The translations under genes and the position numbers were made by a program. Below, one piece after another: positions 27,065 to 35,384 of a stretch of DNA of 64,000 nt. The DNA is taken from assembly GCF_008304605.1 (NCBI RefSeq), contig NZ_PIJY01000008.1, positions 28,512 through 92,511 on the forward strand, read 5' to 3'. How positions within the stretch are numbered: the first letter of the stretch is position 1; every line of letters starts with the position of its first letter. The DNA is from Oceanobacillus polygoni (GTDB lineage: Bacteria > Bacillota > Bacilli > Bacillales > Amphibacillaceae). The notes under the pieces are model-generated. The model did no database searches and was not told where the DNA came from. It saw only the letters and a list, made by a program, of their open reading frames with translations.

Positions 27065-27757
27065 CTATTTAATAGCTGCATTTTTATCAAATCGTGTATT
27101 CAATTTTATTTCTAATTTCCTAATCAGTACTGCTGAAGGATAGCTGAGAACTAAGAATATAATTCCGACAATAGTTAATGGCTCCAGGTACGACCAGTTT
27201 TGTGCACCGTAACTATTCGCCATTAGCATTATACCAGCAACTCCTATTGTGGAAGCAAGTGGAACCTCTTTAAACATAATAATGAAATAGTTCCCCAACA
27301 TCGGAACTGTTGGCGGTATTGCCTGTGGTAAAATAATTCTTCTCCACTTATCAACCGTCGAAAAGTTCAATGCTTTGGAAGCCTCCCATTGTCCTTTGTC
27401 AATACTATCAATCCCTGAACGATAGATTTCTCCAATGTACGTGCTAAAATGAATGCCTAGACCGAGTACGGCGCTTGTAAAAGGACTTAATGTTACGCCG
27501 ATTCCTGGTATCATTGGCCATGCATAGAAAAGGAAAAATAATTGAACAAGTGGGGGAGTAGAGCGAATAAATTCCATGACCCATGTAACGATCCAATTGA
27601 AAAATCTATTCGGTATCCTTCTTAGAAATGTCCATACAAACCCAAAAAGAAGTGCGAATAAATAACACGTAATGGTTAAGCTAACTGTAATCCATAGCCC
27701 CTGCAATACAAATGGGAGAGCATCCATAAATGTTTCCCAACTCCAGTTATTATTCAT
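27065..27757 (-). CDS. ehuD: Ectoine/hydroxyectoine ABC transporter permease
   Basis: 230 aa His/Glu/Gln-type permease with about five membrane helices and the EAA coupling loop (GQWEASKALNFSTVDKWRRIILPQA). The FIRSTPPLVQLFFLFYAWP segment is the family signature. Start overlaps the ehuC stop by 4 bases, implying coupled synthesis of the two permeases. Confidence 0.84.
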   Translation of the reverse strand: MNNNWSWETFMDALPFVLQGLWITVSLTITCYLFALLFGFVWTFLRRIPNRFFNWIVTWVMEFIRSTPPLVQLFFLFYAWPMIPGIGVTLSPFTSAVLGLGIHFSTYIGEIYRSGIDSIDKGQWEASKALNFSTVDKWRRIILPQAIPPTVPMLGNYFIIMFKEVPLASTIGVAGIMLMANSYGAQNWSYLEPLTIVGIIFLVLSYPSAVLIRKLEIKLNTRFDKNAAIK

Positions 27758-28416
27758 CCGTTAGCAACTCCTTTCTTGGAAATACGTTCGCCTTTTCTTG
27801 TCAGCCAAATAAGTGGAAGCGCAAGAATAAAGTAGAACACGAGAACTAATAAGTAAACAATTGGTGCTTGCGACAGGTTTGAGCTTCGGAGAATGTCGCC
27901 ATAATATAAAATGTCTGTCATCCCAATTAAGGAAACTAATGAGGTTCCTTTCAGCATTTGTATGGTGTAGTTGCCGAATTCAGGAAGCATCATTCGTACT
28001 GCTTGCGGGAAAATAACGAGTCGCATACGTTGGAAGCGTGACATGTTTAATGCTGTTGCGGCTTCAGATTGCCCCTTTGCAACGGAAAGAATCGACCCGC
28101 GTACAACTTCTGAAAGATATGCACCATAATTTAAACCAATGGCAATCACACCGGTCCACCAGTTGGAACCTAGCTGAATGCCAAAAAGCATTGGAATGGC
28201 GTAGTAGAGCCAGAATAACTGAACGATTAAGGAAGTACCACGAAAAACCTCCACATAAAATCCAGTGAATTTCCGGATGAAGATGTTCTGAGAAAGCCGG
28301 CATAATCCAGCAATAAAAGCCATTAAGTAAGCTAGAATTGCTGAAGCAAGAAGGACAGTGATCGTTACATGAAGTCCTCTTGCAAGCTGTGGAAAAATCT
28401 CTATGATTGCATTCAT
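27754..28416 (-). CDS. ehuC: Ectoine/hydroxyectoine ABC transporter permease
   Basis: 220 aa permease partner of EhuD. FRGTSLIVQLFWLYYAIPM and the EAA loop GQSEAATALNMSRFQRMRLVIFPQA are conserved. GAAGGAG ribosome binding site 7 bases before the ATG. It follows ehuB after 162 bases holding a hairpin, so it is probably expressed at lower level than the binding protein. Confidence 0.84.
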   Translation of the reverse strand: MNAIIEIFPQLARGLHVTITVLLASAILAYLMAFIAGLCRLSQNIFIRKFTGFYVEVFRGTSLIVQLFWLYYAIPMLFGIQLGSNWWTGVIAIGLNYGAYLSEVVRGSILSVAKGQSEAATALNMSRFQRMRLVIFPQAVRMMLPEFGNYTIQMLKGTSLVSLIGMTDILYYGDILRSSNLSQAPIVYLLVLVFYFILALPLIWLTRKGERISKKGVANG

Positions 28417-28513
28417 AGTATCACTCCTTCAAATTTCGTTTTTGTGAATTAGAATCCTTTGTTAATCATCTGCTGATAGCTGATCCAATAAGATATAAAT
28501 AAGGAATAAATAA

Positions 28514-28551
28514 AGGGCCTGCTTCCCCCCGGGACGAGGGAATCAGACCCT
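28514..28551 (-). terminator. Attenuating hairpin between ehuB and ehuC
   Basis: On the minus strand AGGGTCTGATTCCC pairs imperfectly with GGGGAAGCAGGCCCT and is followed by TTTATTTATT. It probably acts as a partial terminator that sets the binding protein to permease ratio. Confidence 0.65.
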
Positions 28552-28578
28552 ATGGAGTCTTTACTTTATAAAAGTTCC

Positions 28579-29457
28579 TTAAATCTCCCCGTTGCAAACT
28601 TCTTCTGTTGAGACTTCCCCTACAGGAACAAAATTAGTTTCGCCATTAAAACCGTTCGCTTCTAATAGCTCCGCAATCGTACCGTCTTCCTTTAGTTCTG
28701 CTAATTTTTCATTATAAGCATCGCGTAAATCTTCATCATTTAAGTTAAAAGCTTCTGCACCGTAGCTTGGTACGCCTTCGATATCTGGCTGCTCAAAGGA
28801 TTCCACAAATTCTAGCGCGTCCGTGTTGGCAGATTCAAAAGCCATTCTAACAGTCATTTCTGTACCAGTTGTCGCATCTGCACGGCCAGATTGTACAGCT
28901 GAGAATGTAGCTGGAATATCTGGTGCGGTAACGATTTGACTCGGATCTACTCCTTCTTCCTGTAAAAATCCGATTTCTGTTGCACCTTCCATAACAACAA
29001 CAGTAACATCTGGATTAGCTGCAATGTCTTTATAGCTTTCTAATCCAAGTGGATTACCAGCTTCTACAACTAAGCCTTCCCCATATTGCATCGTAGGTTC
29101 ACTGAATGCTACATTTTCACAGCGTGCTGGCTGAATAGCCATACCCGCGGTGATAACATCGAATTGTCCAGCCTGTACCCCAGGGATTAATTGACTCCAG
29201 TCAGAAAGCTGTGCTTCGATTGTATCGATTCCAAGTTCTGCAAATACTGCTTCTGCAATGTCAACTGCTGCGCCTTTTAGTTCTCCGTTTTCTTCATAAG
29301 CATATGGAGCTTCGTTGGCAAAACCAATCGTAACTGTCCCCGATTCTTGTAATTGTTCTAGTTTGCTTCCATTTCCGTTAGCTGTATTATCAGATCCACA
29401 TGCAGCTAAAAGTACAAACATAGAAGCAAAAAGTAATGTAAAGCTTACTTTTTTCAA
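28579..29457 (-). CDS. ehuB: Ectoine/hydroxyectoine-binding lipoprotein
   Basis: 292 aa substrate-binding lipoprotein; lipobox LAAC with Cys20. The family 3 binding domain begins at SGTVTIGFANEAPYAYEE; MAIQPARCENVAFSEPT (with Cys) and the C-terminal GEVSTEEVCNGEI are characteristic of EhuB, where two Cys may form a disulfide. TTG start 10 bases after GGGAGG. It captures ectoines for osmoprotection or as nutrients. Assignment rests on sequence plus the ehuBCDA gene order; no ectoine-catabolism genes are nearby. Confidence 0.85.
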   Translation of the reverse strand: MKKVSFTLLFASMFVLLAACGSDNTANGNGSKLEQLQESGTVTIGFANEAPYAYEENGELKGAAVDIAEAVFAELGIDTIEAQLSDWSQLIPGVQAGQFDVITAGMAIQPARCENVAFSEPTMQYGEGLVVEAGNPLGLESYKDIAANPDVTVVVMEGATEIGFLQEEGVDPSQIVTAPDIPATFSAVQSGRADATTGTEMTVRMAFESANTDALEFVESFEQPDIEGVPSYGAEAFNLNDEDLRDAYNEKLAELKEDGTIAELLEANGFNGETNFVPVGEVSTEEVCNGEI

Positions 29458-29882
29458 AATGAAAAGACCTCCCTGTTTAATATAAACCCCAATCGTATTG
29501 TTTGGTGATAATGGACTAGGTGTGTATCACCATATACATGAAAAAAGGGTTTTTTCCGCATTCGTATTTATAATGGTATAGATTTATTAATTTTCATTCA
29601 AATGCGATATATTTAGATAATTTATAATATAACCTTATATTTTGGACTTACCATAAGTAAGCTCATTGATACAGAAAGATGCTTGAAAATAATGCCAAAT
29701 CCTCTCCGATGCCCACGATTTGATAAAAGTAGTGAATCGGAGTAGATTGCCGAAAAAAGCGAAACTGTTGCTTTATACCCTATTTGCACGAAACTATTGA
29801 ACTAGTTGTTGGAGTGGGTTAATCTAGAAGTAATTAACAGCATAATTCATAGAAATTAAGGAATAAAGTGAGGTTTTATAAG
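29458..29882. other. Divergent intergenic region upstream of ehuB
   Basis: About 425 AT-rich bases. It must hold the ehuB promoter (minus strand) and the promoter of the small membrane protein gene (plus strand), but no convincing -35/-10 pair or operator stands out. A short palindrome GAAAAAAGGGTTTTTTC lies near 29540-29556. Confidence 0.5.
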
Positions 29883-30041
29883 GTGGGGACGTACGTAGTT
29901 GTTGGTGTGGCATCGGTGGTAGTCGTAGTGCTTGTCGTATGGCTTTCACTTGTAACGCTGTCTAAAGGATATGGATATAAGCATTCGGTAGATCCGATAC
30001 CGGAGGATGAGGAAAATGAGGATAAGAAACAGGATGAATAG
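29883..30041 (+). CDS. Small single-pass membrane protein (YtzI-like)
   Basis: 52 aa, too short for most gene finders. GTG start with GTGAGG 9 bases upstream. Residues 4-26 form one very hydrophobic valine-rich helix, followed by LSKGYGYKHSVDPIP and an acidic/lysine tail (EDEENEDKK). The SKGYxYKHxxDPxP segment is, from memory, that of the YtzI family of Bacillus; function unknown. A terminator follows directly, supporting a real gene. Confidence 0.7.
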   Translation: MGTYVVVGVASVVVVVLVVWLSLVTLSKGYGYKHSVDPIPEDEENEDKKQDE

Positions 30042-30047
30042 GTAATG

Positions 30048-30082
30048 AAAAAGGTCACACGATATTCGTGCGGACCTTTTTT
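30048..30082. terminator. Bidirectional terminator after YtzI-like gene
   Basis: Stem AAAAAGGTC...CACGA / TCGTG...GGACCTTTTTT with one bulge, between convergent genes. Confidence 0.75.
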
Positions 30083-30114
30083 CATTGCTGGAAATTAAAT
30101 GCCTATATGGAGTC

Positions 30115-30831
30115 TCAGACTTTTAATATAGGCAGGAAGCTTTCACTTAATTCTTTTCTCACCCTTGTAATATGTGCTTCCATCAGTGATTTGGCTATTG
30201 CATCATCACCTGATGCAATAGCAATATAGATTTCTTTATGTTCATTAAATGTCTCTTCGTATCGGTCAGCATTTTTAAAGCGATTTTGTCTTGTTGTACG
30301 AATGGTTTCTTCCATTTGTTTGATTAGTGTTTGTGCCAAATGGATTAAAATAGAATTATGAGACGCAGCCACGATATACATATGAAAATGCAAATCTGCC
30401 TGCACCCCAATTTCTACTTTATCAATGGGAACAGCCATTTGTTCCAAAGCCTTACGGATGTTGTTAAGATCCTCTCCTGTTGCTCGCTTTGCTGCGAGTG
30501 AGATGGCCTCAACTTCTAATGCGCGGCGAACTTCCAGCATTTCAAAGATCAAGTGATTTTCAGCTGTCACTACTTTCTCGAAAAGTTCATCAAGGATTAA
30601 TTGTGCGTCTGATTGCTTAACATAACTTCCGCCGCCTCGCTTGATTTCAATAATATCTTTTAACGCTAAAATTTGTAATGCTTCTCGAACTGAATTTCTG
30701 CTGACACCAAAAAGTCTTGCTAATTCACGTTCAGATGGCAGCTTATCACCTGTTTCCAAATGATTCTTTAGAAAATTTCCTGCTATTTTTTCTAAAACAA
30801 TCTCTGCTGTTTTTCGCTTATCCGAGACCAC
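30115..30831 (-). CDS. FadR-family (GntR) transcriptional regulator
   Basis: About 238 aa. N-terminal winged helix (LETGDKLPSERELARLFGVSRNSVREALQIL) and C-terminal FCD domain with metal-binding residues (Asp/His of DLHFHMYIV, His of a second helix, and the C-terminal EAHITRV His). Such regulators usually sense small carboxylates. It is divergent from an FAD-dependent oxidase/BASS carrier pair whose leader holds a matching palindrome. The start is uncertain: TTG at 30849 has no clear SD, while GGGAGG precedes the GTG at 30831 by only 3 bases. Confidence 0.85.
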   Translation of the reverse strand: MVSDKRKTAEIVLEKIAGNFLKNHLETGDKLPSERELARLFGVSRNSVREALQILALKDIIEIKRGGGSYVKQSDAQLILDELFEKVVTAENHLIFEMLEVRRALEVEAISLAAKRATGEDLNNIRKALEQMAVPIDKVEIGVQADLHFHMYIVAASHNSILIHLAQTLIKQMEETIRTTRQNRFKNADRYEETFNEHKEIYIAIASGDDAIAKSLMEAHITRVRKELSESFLPILKV

Positions 30832-30975
30832 AATCCTCCCGCCTTCCAATAATCTCTAAAAGTTTAATAAATATAAATTTATTTTCTGAAAAATCATTGA
30901 ATTAATCGAGGAAATCATTATAATAGACATAATAAACTGGTTGTTCCAATATTAACATAAATTAGATAAATCTAA

Positions 30976-30992
30976 AAGTGGTACTACCACTT
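30976..30992. promoter_or_regulatory. Operator palindrome for the FadR-type regulator
   Basis: AAGTGGTA-C-TACCACTT, a perfect 8-1-8 palindrome whose core TGGTACTACCA fits the TNGTNNNACNA pattern of FadR-subfamily operators. It lies between the start of transcription and the ribosome binding site of the oxidase gene, so occupancy should block elongation or initiation. Confidence 0.75.
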
Positions 30993-31014
30993 ATAAATGG
31001 AGAGGAGCAGGGAA

Positions 31015-32400
31015 ATGGAAAAAGTGATCAATGCATTAAAAACAAAATTAGCAGATGAGCAAATTTCAACGAATGAAACAGTTAGGGAATTGCATAGCAA
31101 AGATGAAACTTATCATCAGACAAGTCTTCCTGATATCGTTGTTTTTCCAAAAACAACAGAGGATGTGAGTCATATTATGAAGGTGTCGCAGGAATTTAAG
31201 ACTCCAATAACCCCCTTTGGAGTTGGATCAAGCTTAGAAGGACATGTGATTCCTTATCAGAAAGGCATCGTTGTTGATTTTTCCTTCATGAATAAGATTA
31301 TCGAAATTAAACAAGAAGACTTGCTCGTAACTGTTCAGCCTGGTGTTACAAGAGAACAACTGAATAAAGAACTCAAGAAATATGGTTTATTTTTTTCCGT
31401 TGATCCTGGTGCAAATGCAACGCTTGGTGGTATGGCAGCAACGAATGCTAGTGGGACAACAACTGTGAAATATGGAGTAATGCGTGACCAAGTGAGGAAT
31501 CTAGAAGTTGTTCTTGCAGATGGAAGTGTCATACAAACTGGTAGCTTAGCAGCAAAATCTGCATCTGGCTATCATTTAAACGGGTTGTTTGTTGGTTCGG
31601 AGGGAACACTTGGATGTTTTACAGAATTAACACTACAAGTATATGGTATTCCAGAGCATGTAGTCGCAGCTCGTGCAACCTTTCCAAGTCTTACACGAGC
31701 AATTCAAGCCGTTACATCAATTTTGCAAGCGGGAATTCCAATTGCAAGGGTCGAATTTGTAGATGAAGCTTCGATTATACAAATCAATACATTCAGTGAA
31801 ACAGATTATCCAGTAAAACCAACCCTTTTTCTAGAATTTCATGGTAATGAAGCAGGGCTAAATGCGGATGTTGCATTTACGAAAGAAATTATGCAGGATC
31901 ATGATTGTGATAGTTTTACATCTGAAACAGATAATGCTGCTCGTAATCATTTGTGGGATGCACGTCATAACTTAGCATATGCCTATATTCATGGTCATGC
32001 TGGCAAAAAAATGATGCTTACCGATGTAGCAGTGCCGATCTCTGAATTAGCAAATTCCGTCATATACGCTCGAGAAGAGCTTGATAAGTTAGGGGTTCCA
32101 GGTGGTATCCTAGGACATGTAGGTGATGGTAACTTTCATTGTCTCATAATGATTGATATGGCAAATGCTGGCGAGGTTAAAAGAGCAAATGAATTTAATA
32201 AAAATGTTGTGTTGTATGCCTTAGAACGCGGGGGAACTTGTACGGGTGAACATGGTGTCGGAGTTGGGAAGATGCCATATCAGCGCCAGGAGCATGGGGA
32301 TGCGCTCGATATAATGAAGCAAATCAAAAAGGCACTAGATCCGAATAACTTATTAAACCCTAATAAAATTGTGGAAGTAGAAGAGGGGAACCCTGAATGA
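31015..32400 (+). CDS. FAD-binding 2-hydroxyacid oxidoreductase (GlcD / D-lactate dehydrogenase type)
   Basis: 461 aa VAO/PCMH-fold flavoprotein. FAD-binding half with ITPFGVGSSLEGHV and DPGANATLGGMAATNASGTTTVKYG; C-terminal cap with VGDGNFHCLIMID and GTCTGEHGVGVGKM, the signature of the glycolate oxidase GlcD and D-lactate dehydrogenase group. It oxidises a D-2-hydroxyacid (D-lactate, glycolate or similar) to the 2-oxoacid. No GlcE/GlcF partner is adjacent, favouring a single-subunit enzyme. The ATG at 31015 has GAGGAG 7 bases upstream; a longer frame to 30997 is unlikely. Overlaps the next gene by 4 bases. Confidence 0.88.
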   Translation: MEKVINALKTKLADEQISTNETVRELHSKDETYHQTSLPDIVVFPKTTEDVSHIMKVSQEFKTPITPFGVGSSLEGHVIPYQKGIVVDFSFMNKIIEIKQEDLLVTVQPGVTREQLNKELKKYGLFFSVDPGANATLGGMAATNASGTTTVKYGVMRDQVRNLEVVLADGSVIQTGSLAAKSASGYHLNGLFVGSEGTLGCFTELTLQVYGIPEHVVAARATFPSLTRAIQAVTSILQAGIPIARVEFVDEASIIQINTFSETDYPVKPTLFLEFHGNEAGLNADVAFTKEIMQDHDCDSFTSETDNAARNHLWDARHNLAYAYIHGHAGKKMMLTDVAVPISELANSVIYAREELDKLGVPGGILGHVGDGNFHCLIMIDMANAGEVKRANEFNKNVVLYALERGGTCTGEHGVGVGKMPYQRQEHGDALDIMKQIKKALDPNNLLNPNKIVEVEEGNPE

Positions 32401-33359
32401 AATCTATTGAAAAAGTAAGCGCGTTAGCAGGAAAATACTTTGCTGTTTTAGTTATTCTTGCTGCTGTAATCGCTTTTTTATATCCCCCAGCTTTTCTTGT
32501 CTTTGGAGGCTATATTACGATTTTGCTTGGGGTTGTTATGTTTGGGATGGGGTTAACATTAAAGCCTGTAGATTTTAAGTTAGTATTCACGAAACCAATA
32601 CCAGTAATCGTTGGGATATGTGCGCAATATACAATCATGCCACTTGTTGCTTTTGCGCTTGCATATTTGCTAAGGCTTCCCCCAGAGCTTGCAGCTGGAC
32701 TAGTTTTATTAGGGTCTGTTCCAGGTGGGACAGCATCCAATGTAATGGTGTATTTAGCAAGAGGGAATGTTGCGTTATCGGTTGCAATGACTTCCCTTTC
32801 AACAATGCTAGCACCTATCATGACACCTTTGCTTATCTATCTATTAGCTGGTCAATGGTTACCAGTTGATCCGGTTGCGATGTTTATGTCGATCATTCAA
32901 GTTATCATCATCCCTATCATTCTAGGATTCTTGATACAGAAATTCTTCCCTGTTGCTGTCGAAAAAGGGGTAACGGTTGTACCTCTTATTTCCGTAGTTG
33001 CAATTTTGATTATTGTGGCAGCGGTTACAGCGGCTAATGCGGGTAATGTTGTGACAGCAGGGTTCCTAGTGTTTATCGCAGTTTTCCTTCATAATGGCTT
33101 TGGTTTATTGCTTGGCTATTTAGTTGCTTTAATGATGGGATTGGGAGAAAACGAACGAAGAGCTATTTCCATTGAAGTAGGTATGCAGAACTCAGGCTTG
33201 GGTGTTGCCCTGGCAACAGCTCACTTCAGTCCTCTTGCTGCACTTCCAAGTGTATGGGGTGCAATCTGGCATAATATTTCGGGACCAATCCTTGCCACTT
33301 TTTGGGCAAATAAATCTGTTGAAAAAAATGAAACCCCGGATATTAGAAGAGTGAATTAA
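32397..33359 (+). CDS. BASS-family (bile acid:sodium symporter-like) carrier
   Basis: 320 aa with about nine to ten membrane helices. GSVPGGTASNVMVYLARGNVALSVAMT and SIEVGMQNSGLGVALA are the crossing-helix motifs that bind sodium and substrate in BASS transporters. ATGA overlap with the oxidase gene shows one translation unit. Members of the superfamily carry pyruvate, glycolate and other small acids in plants; the partner oxidase suggests that this one imports a 2-hydroxyacid, but this is inference. Confidence 0.88.
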   Translation: MKSIEKVSALAGKYFAVLVILAAVIAFLYPPAFLVFGGYITILLGVVMFGMGLTLKPVDFKLVFTKPIPVIVGICAQYTIMPLVAFALAYLLRLPPELAAGLVLLGSVPGGTASNVMVYLARGNVALSVAMTSLSTMLAPIMTPLLIYLLAGQWLPVDPVAMFMSIIQVIIIPIILGFLIQKFFPVAVEKGVTVVPLISVVAILIIVAAVTAANAGNVVTAGFLVFIAVFLHNGFGLLLGYLVALMMGLGENERRAISIEVGMQNSGLGVALATAHFSPLAALPSVWGAIWHNISGPILATFWANKSVEKNETPDIRRVN

Positions 33360-33380
33360 AATGTTGTGCACTAAAAAAAT

Positions 33381-33417
33381 AAAAGAAATCGGCTATCTCG
33401 CCGATCTCTTTTATTTT
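33381..33417 (+). terminator. Terminator after BASS gene
   Basis: Stem AAAAGAAATCGGC / GCCGATCTCTTTT (one mismatch) followed by ATTTT. Confidence 0.8.
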
Positions 33418-33435
33418 AGCCGCTTATCTCTAATG

Positions 33436-33993
33436 TTAATTGTTAGGCGGTCGCATCCCTCTTTGTAATTGGTTAAGACTCAAACCAAAGGTCATTTGCA
33501 GGTGCGGGTAATCTTTGAAATTACTCCAATCACCGCCCCAATCAAACCCCAATTCTTTTGCAATATCAGCAACTTCAAACCAATCGGACTGGCCATTGTT
33601 ATTCCCATCATAATGAATGTCCCAGATAATATCGCCATTCGTACTCCGTAATGCATAATCAATTGCAAGCCCATAGTTATGATAGGATTGCCCGCCTTGT
33701 GCATTCGTTATAATATCGCCAGGCTTTGTTCTGCCTTGTTCATAAAGGGAATCCTGTTGTTCGAATGAACGGAATCCTTGGGTAATGATAACCTCAATCC
33801 CATGTGAAGCAGCTATTTCAATAAGTTTATTCTTATTTTCCTCAACGAGCGGATGTAACCCATCAGGGAGCGGTGCTTCTTCATCCATGTATAAATGATG
33901 CTCACCATTCCACTCGTTATAAACATAAAATAGAAGAACTAGAAAAAGGATAATAATCATCCATGATATAATTGTTGCGTTCCATCGTTTCAT
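33436..33993 (-). CDS. VanY/CwlK-type peptidoglycan peptidase (M15), membrane anchored
   Basis: About 185 aa. One N-terminal helix (residues 7-26) anchors an extracytoplasmic M15 zinc peptidase domain. The zinc ligands are in SYHNYGLAIDYAL (His105, Asp112) and DYPHLQM (His164), with RSFEQQDSLYEQGRT before them, closely resembling B. subtilis CwlK, an L-alanyl-D-glutamate endopeptidase. VanY-type carboxypeptidase activity is the alternative. The ATG at 33993 is favoured because AAAGGAAG lies about 12 bases upstream; the frame is open to 34026. Confidence 0.87.
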   Translation of the reverse strand: MKRWNATIISWMIIILFLVLLFYVYNEWNGEHHLYMDEEAPLPDGLHPLVEENKNKLIEIAASHGIEVIITQGFRSFEQQDSLYEQGRTKPGDIITNAQGGQSYHNYGLAIDYALRSTNGDIIWDIHYDGNNNGQSDWFEVADIAKELGFDWGGDWSNFKDYPHLQMTFGLSLNQLQRGMRPPNN

Positions 33994-34236
33994 TTGTAAA
34001 AATAACTTCCTTTCGAGCAACGGCACTCAAATCGCAATGCTAATGCTCCATATAAGGCAGAATGAATAGTTTATTTTATCATAACTCAACCTTCAGACCA
34101 ATAACATAAATTCTAATGATGAACAGGGTTAAACAAAAACAGCGATTATAAAGATTATTTTGATATAATGGAGTTGCTTTTATAATAATTGAAATTAAGC
34201 TGTATCCTCCAACTTGAATGAAAGGGGAAAATGCAT

Positions 34237-34860
34237 ATGTATTTTTTGATTGCCGGGGTTATTGGTTATCTGTTTGGATGTCTTCATGGATCGCAGTTGG
34301 TTGGAAAAATGAAAAATGTTGATATTAAAAAAAGTGGTGTAAAAAATGCTGGTGCTTCCAATACGACAATTCTATTAGGATGGAAATATGGTATTCTTGT
34401 AGCGCTTATCGATATATTTAAAGCTACGTTAGCTATTTTACTCGTACTATTTATTATAACGGAGAATGGAATTACAGGTGATTGGAAATATTTATTAATC
34501 TATACGACCGTATTTTTTGTAATTATTGGTCATAATTATCCAATTACGATGAAGTTCAGTGGTGGGAAGGGAACTGCATCACTAGTTGGTGCGCTTATCG
34601 CAATTGATTGGAAAATAGCACTTATCGGGATAGGTATATTACTTATCTTTACATTGGCAACCGACTATCTTGTAATTGGCGTCCTTTGTATGTATCTTTC
34701 TTTTCTTGTTACAACTTATCTGTTTTTTGGAATCGAACCAACATGGATTGTTATCTTACTTTCTGTCTTAAGTATTATGAAACATATGGAGAATTATAAA
34801 CGTATTATGAGAAAAGAAGAGACAAAACTATCGAGTATGATTCGTAAAAAAGTTTCTTAA
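34237..34860 (+). CDS. PlsY-family acyl-phosphate:glycerol-3-phosphate acyltransferase paralogue
   Basis: 207 aa with about five to six membrane helices. Motif 1 (HGSQL), motif 2 (SGVKNAGASNTTI), GHNYPITMKFSGGKGTAS and the C-terminal HMENYKRIMRKEE correspond to the PlsY motifs GS..G, GS-N-GATN, GHNFP...GGKG and H..NI.R...G.E, but several positions are altered. It may be a second, diverged PlsY making lysophosphatidate. The start at 34237 gives a 9-base spacer from AAAGGGG. Confidence 0.8.
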   Translation: MYFLIAGVIGYLFGCLHGSQLVGKMKNVDIKKSGVKNAGASNTTILLGWKYGILVALIDIFKATLAILLVLFIITENGITGDWKYLLIYTTVFFVIIGHNYPITMKFSGGKGTASLVGALIAIDWKIALIGIGILLIFTLATDYLVIGVLCMYLSFLVTTYLFFGIEPTWIVILLSVLSIMKHMENYKRIMRKEETKLSSMIRKKVS

Positions 34861-34875
34861 TAAATGGAGGAAATC

Positions 34876-35361
34876 ATGTTAGACATTCTAATTTGGATTG
34901 TTATTGCAGTTTTATTTATCCTAAGCTTTGTAGGAATTATTTTTCCACTAGTACCATCTGTGCTTGTACTATGGGGTGGATTTTTACTGTATCACTTTAT
35001 GTTGAATAGTGAAGAACTGAATTTGATTTTCTGGATTGTTATGGTTGTGTTTACCGTACTTTTAATTGTAGCGGATATCATTGCAAACAGTTATTTTGTT
35101 AAAAAGTTTGGTGGCAGTAAATCGGGTGAACGTGGTGCCGCAATCGCGGTTATTATGGGATCATTTATTACGCCACCATTCGGGATTATTTATGTTCCTT
35201 TTATTACCGTATTTCTAATTGAAATGGTACAAAAGCGAACCACTAAAGAAGCGTTCCGTGCATCTATTGGTTCACTGCTAGGATTTCTAGGAGGATCATT
35301 TGCAAAAGTTGTGATTCAAATCGTTATGATTATTTGGTTTTTTATATTAGTGTTGTTTTAA
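34876..35361 (+). CDS. DUF456 membrane protein (YqgC-like)
   Basis: 161 aa with four to five hydrophobic helices and the duplicated glycine-rich motifs typical of DUF456 (FVKKFGGSKSGERGAAIAVIMGSFITPPFGI...). Function unknown. GGAGG lies 5 bases before the ATG at 34876; the upstream ATG at 34864 overlaps that ribosome binding site. Lies 15 bases after the PlsY-like gene, probably cotranscribed. Confidence 0.85.
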   Translation: MLDILIWIVIAVLFILSFVGIIFPLVPSVLVLWGGFLLYHFMLNSEELNLIFWIVMVVFTVLLIVADIIANSYFVKKFGGSKSGERGAAIAVIMGSFITPPFGIIYVPFITVFLIEMVQKRTTKEAFRASIGSLLGFLGGSFAKVVIQIVMIIWFFILVLF

Positions 35362-35384
35362 AACGTAGTTAGGAGCAAGGTATA

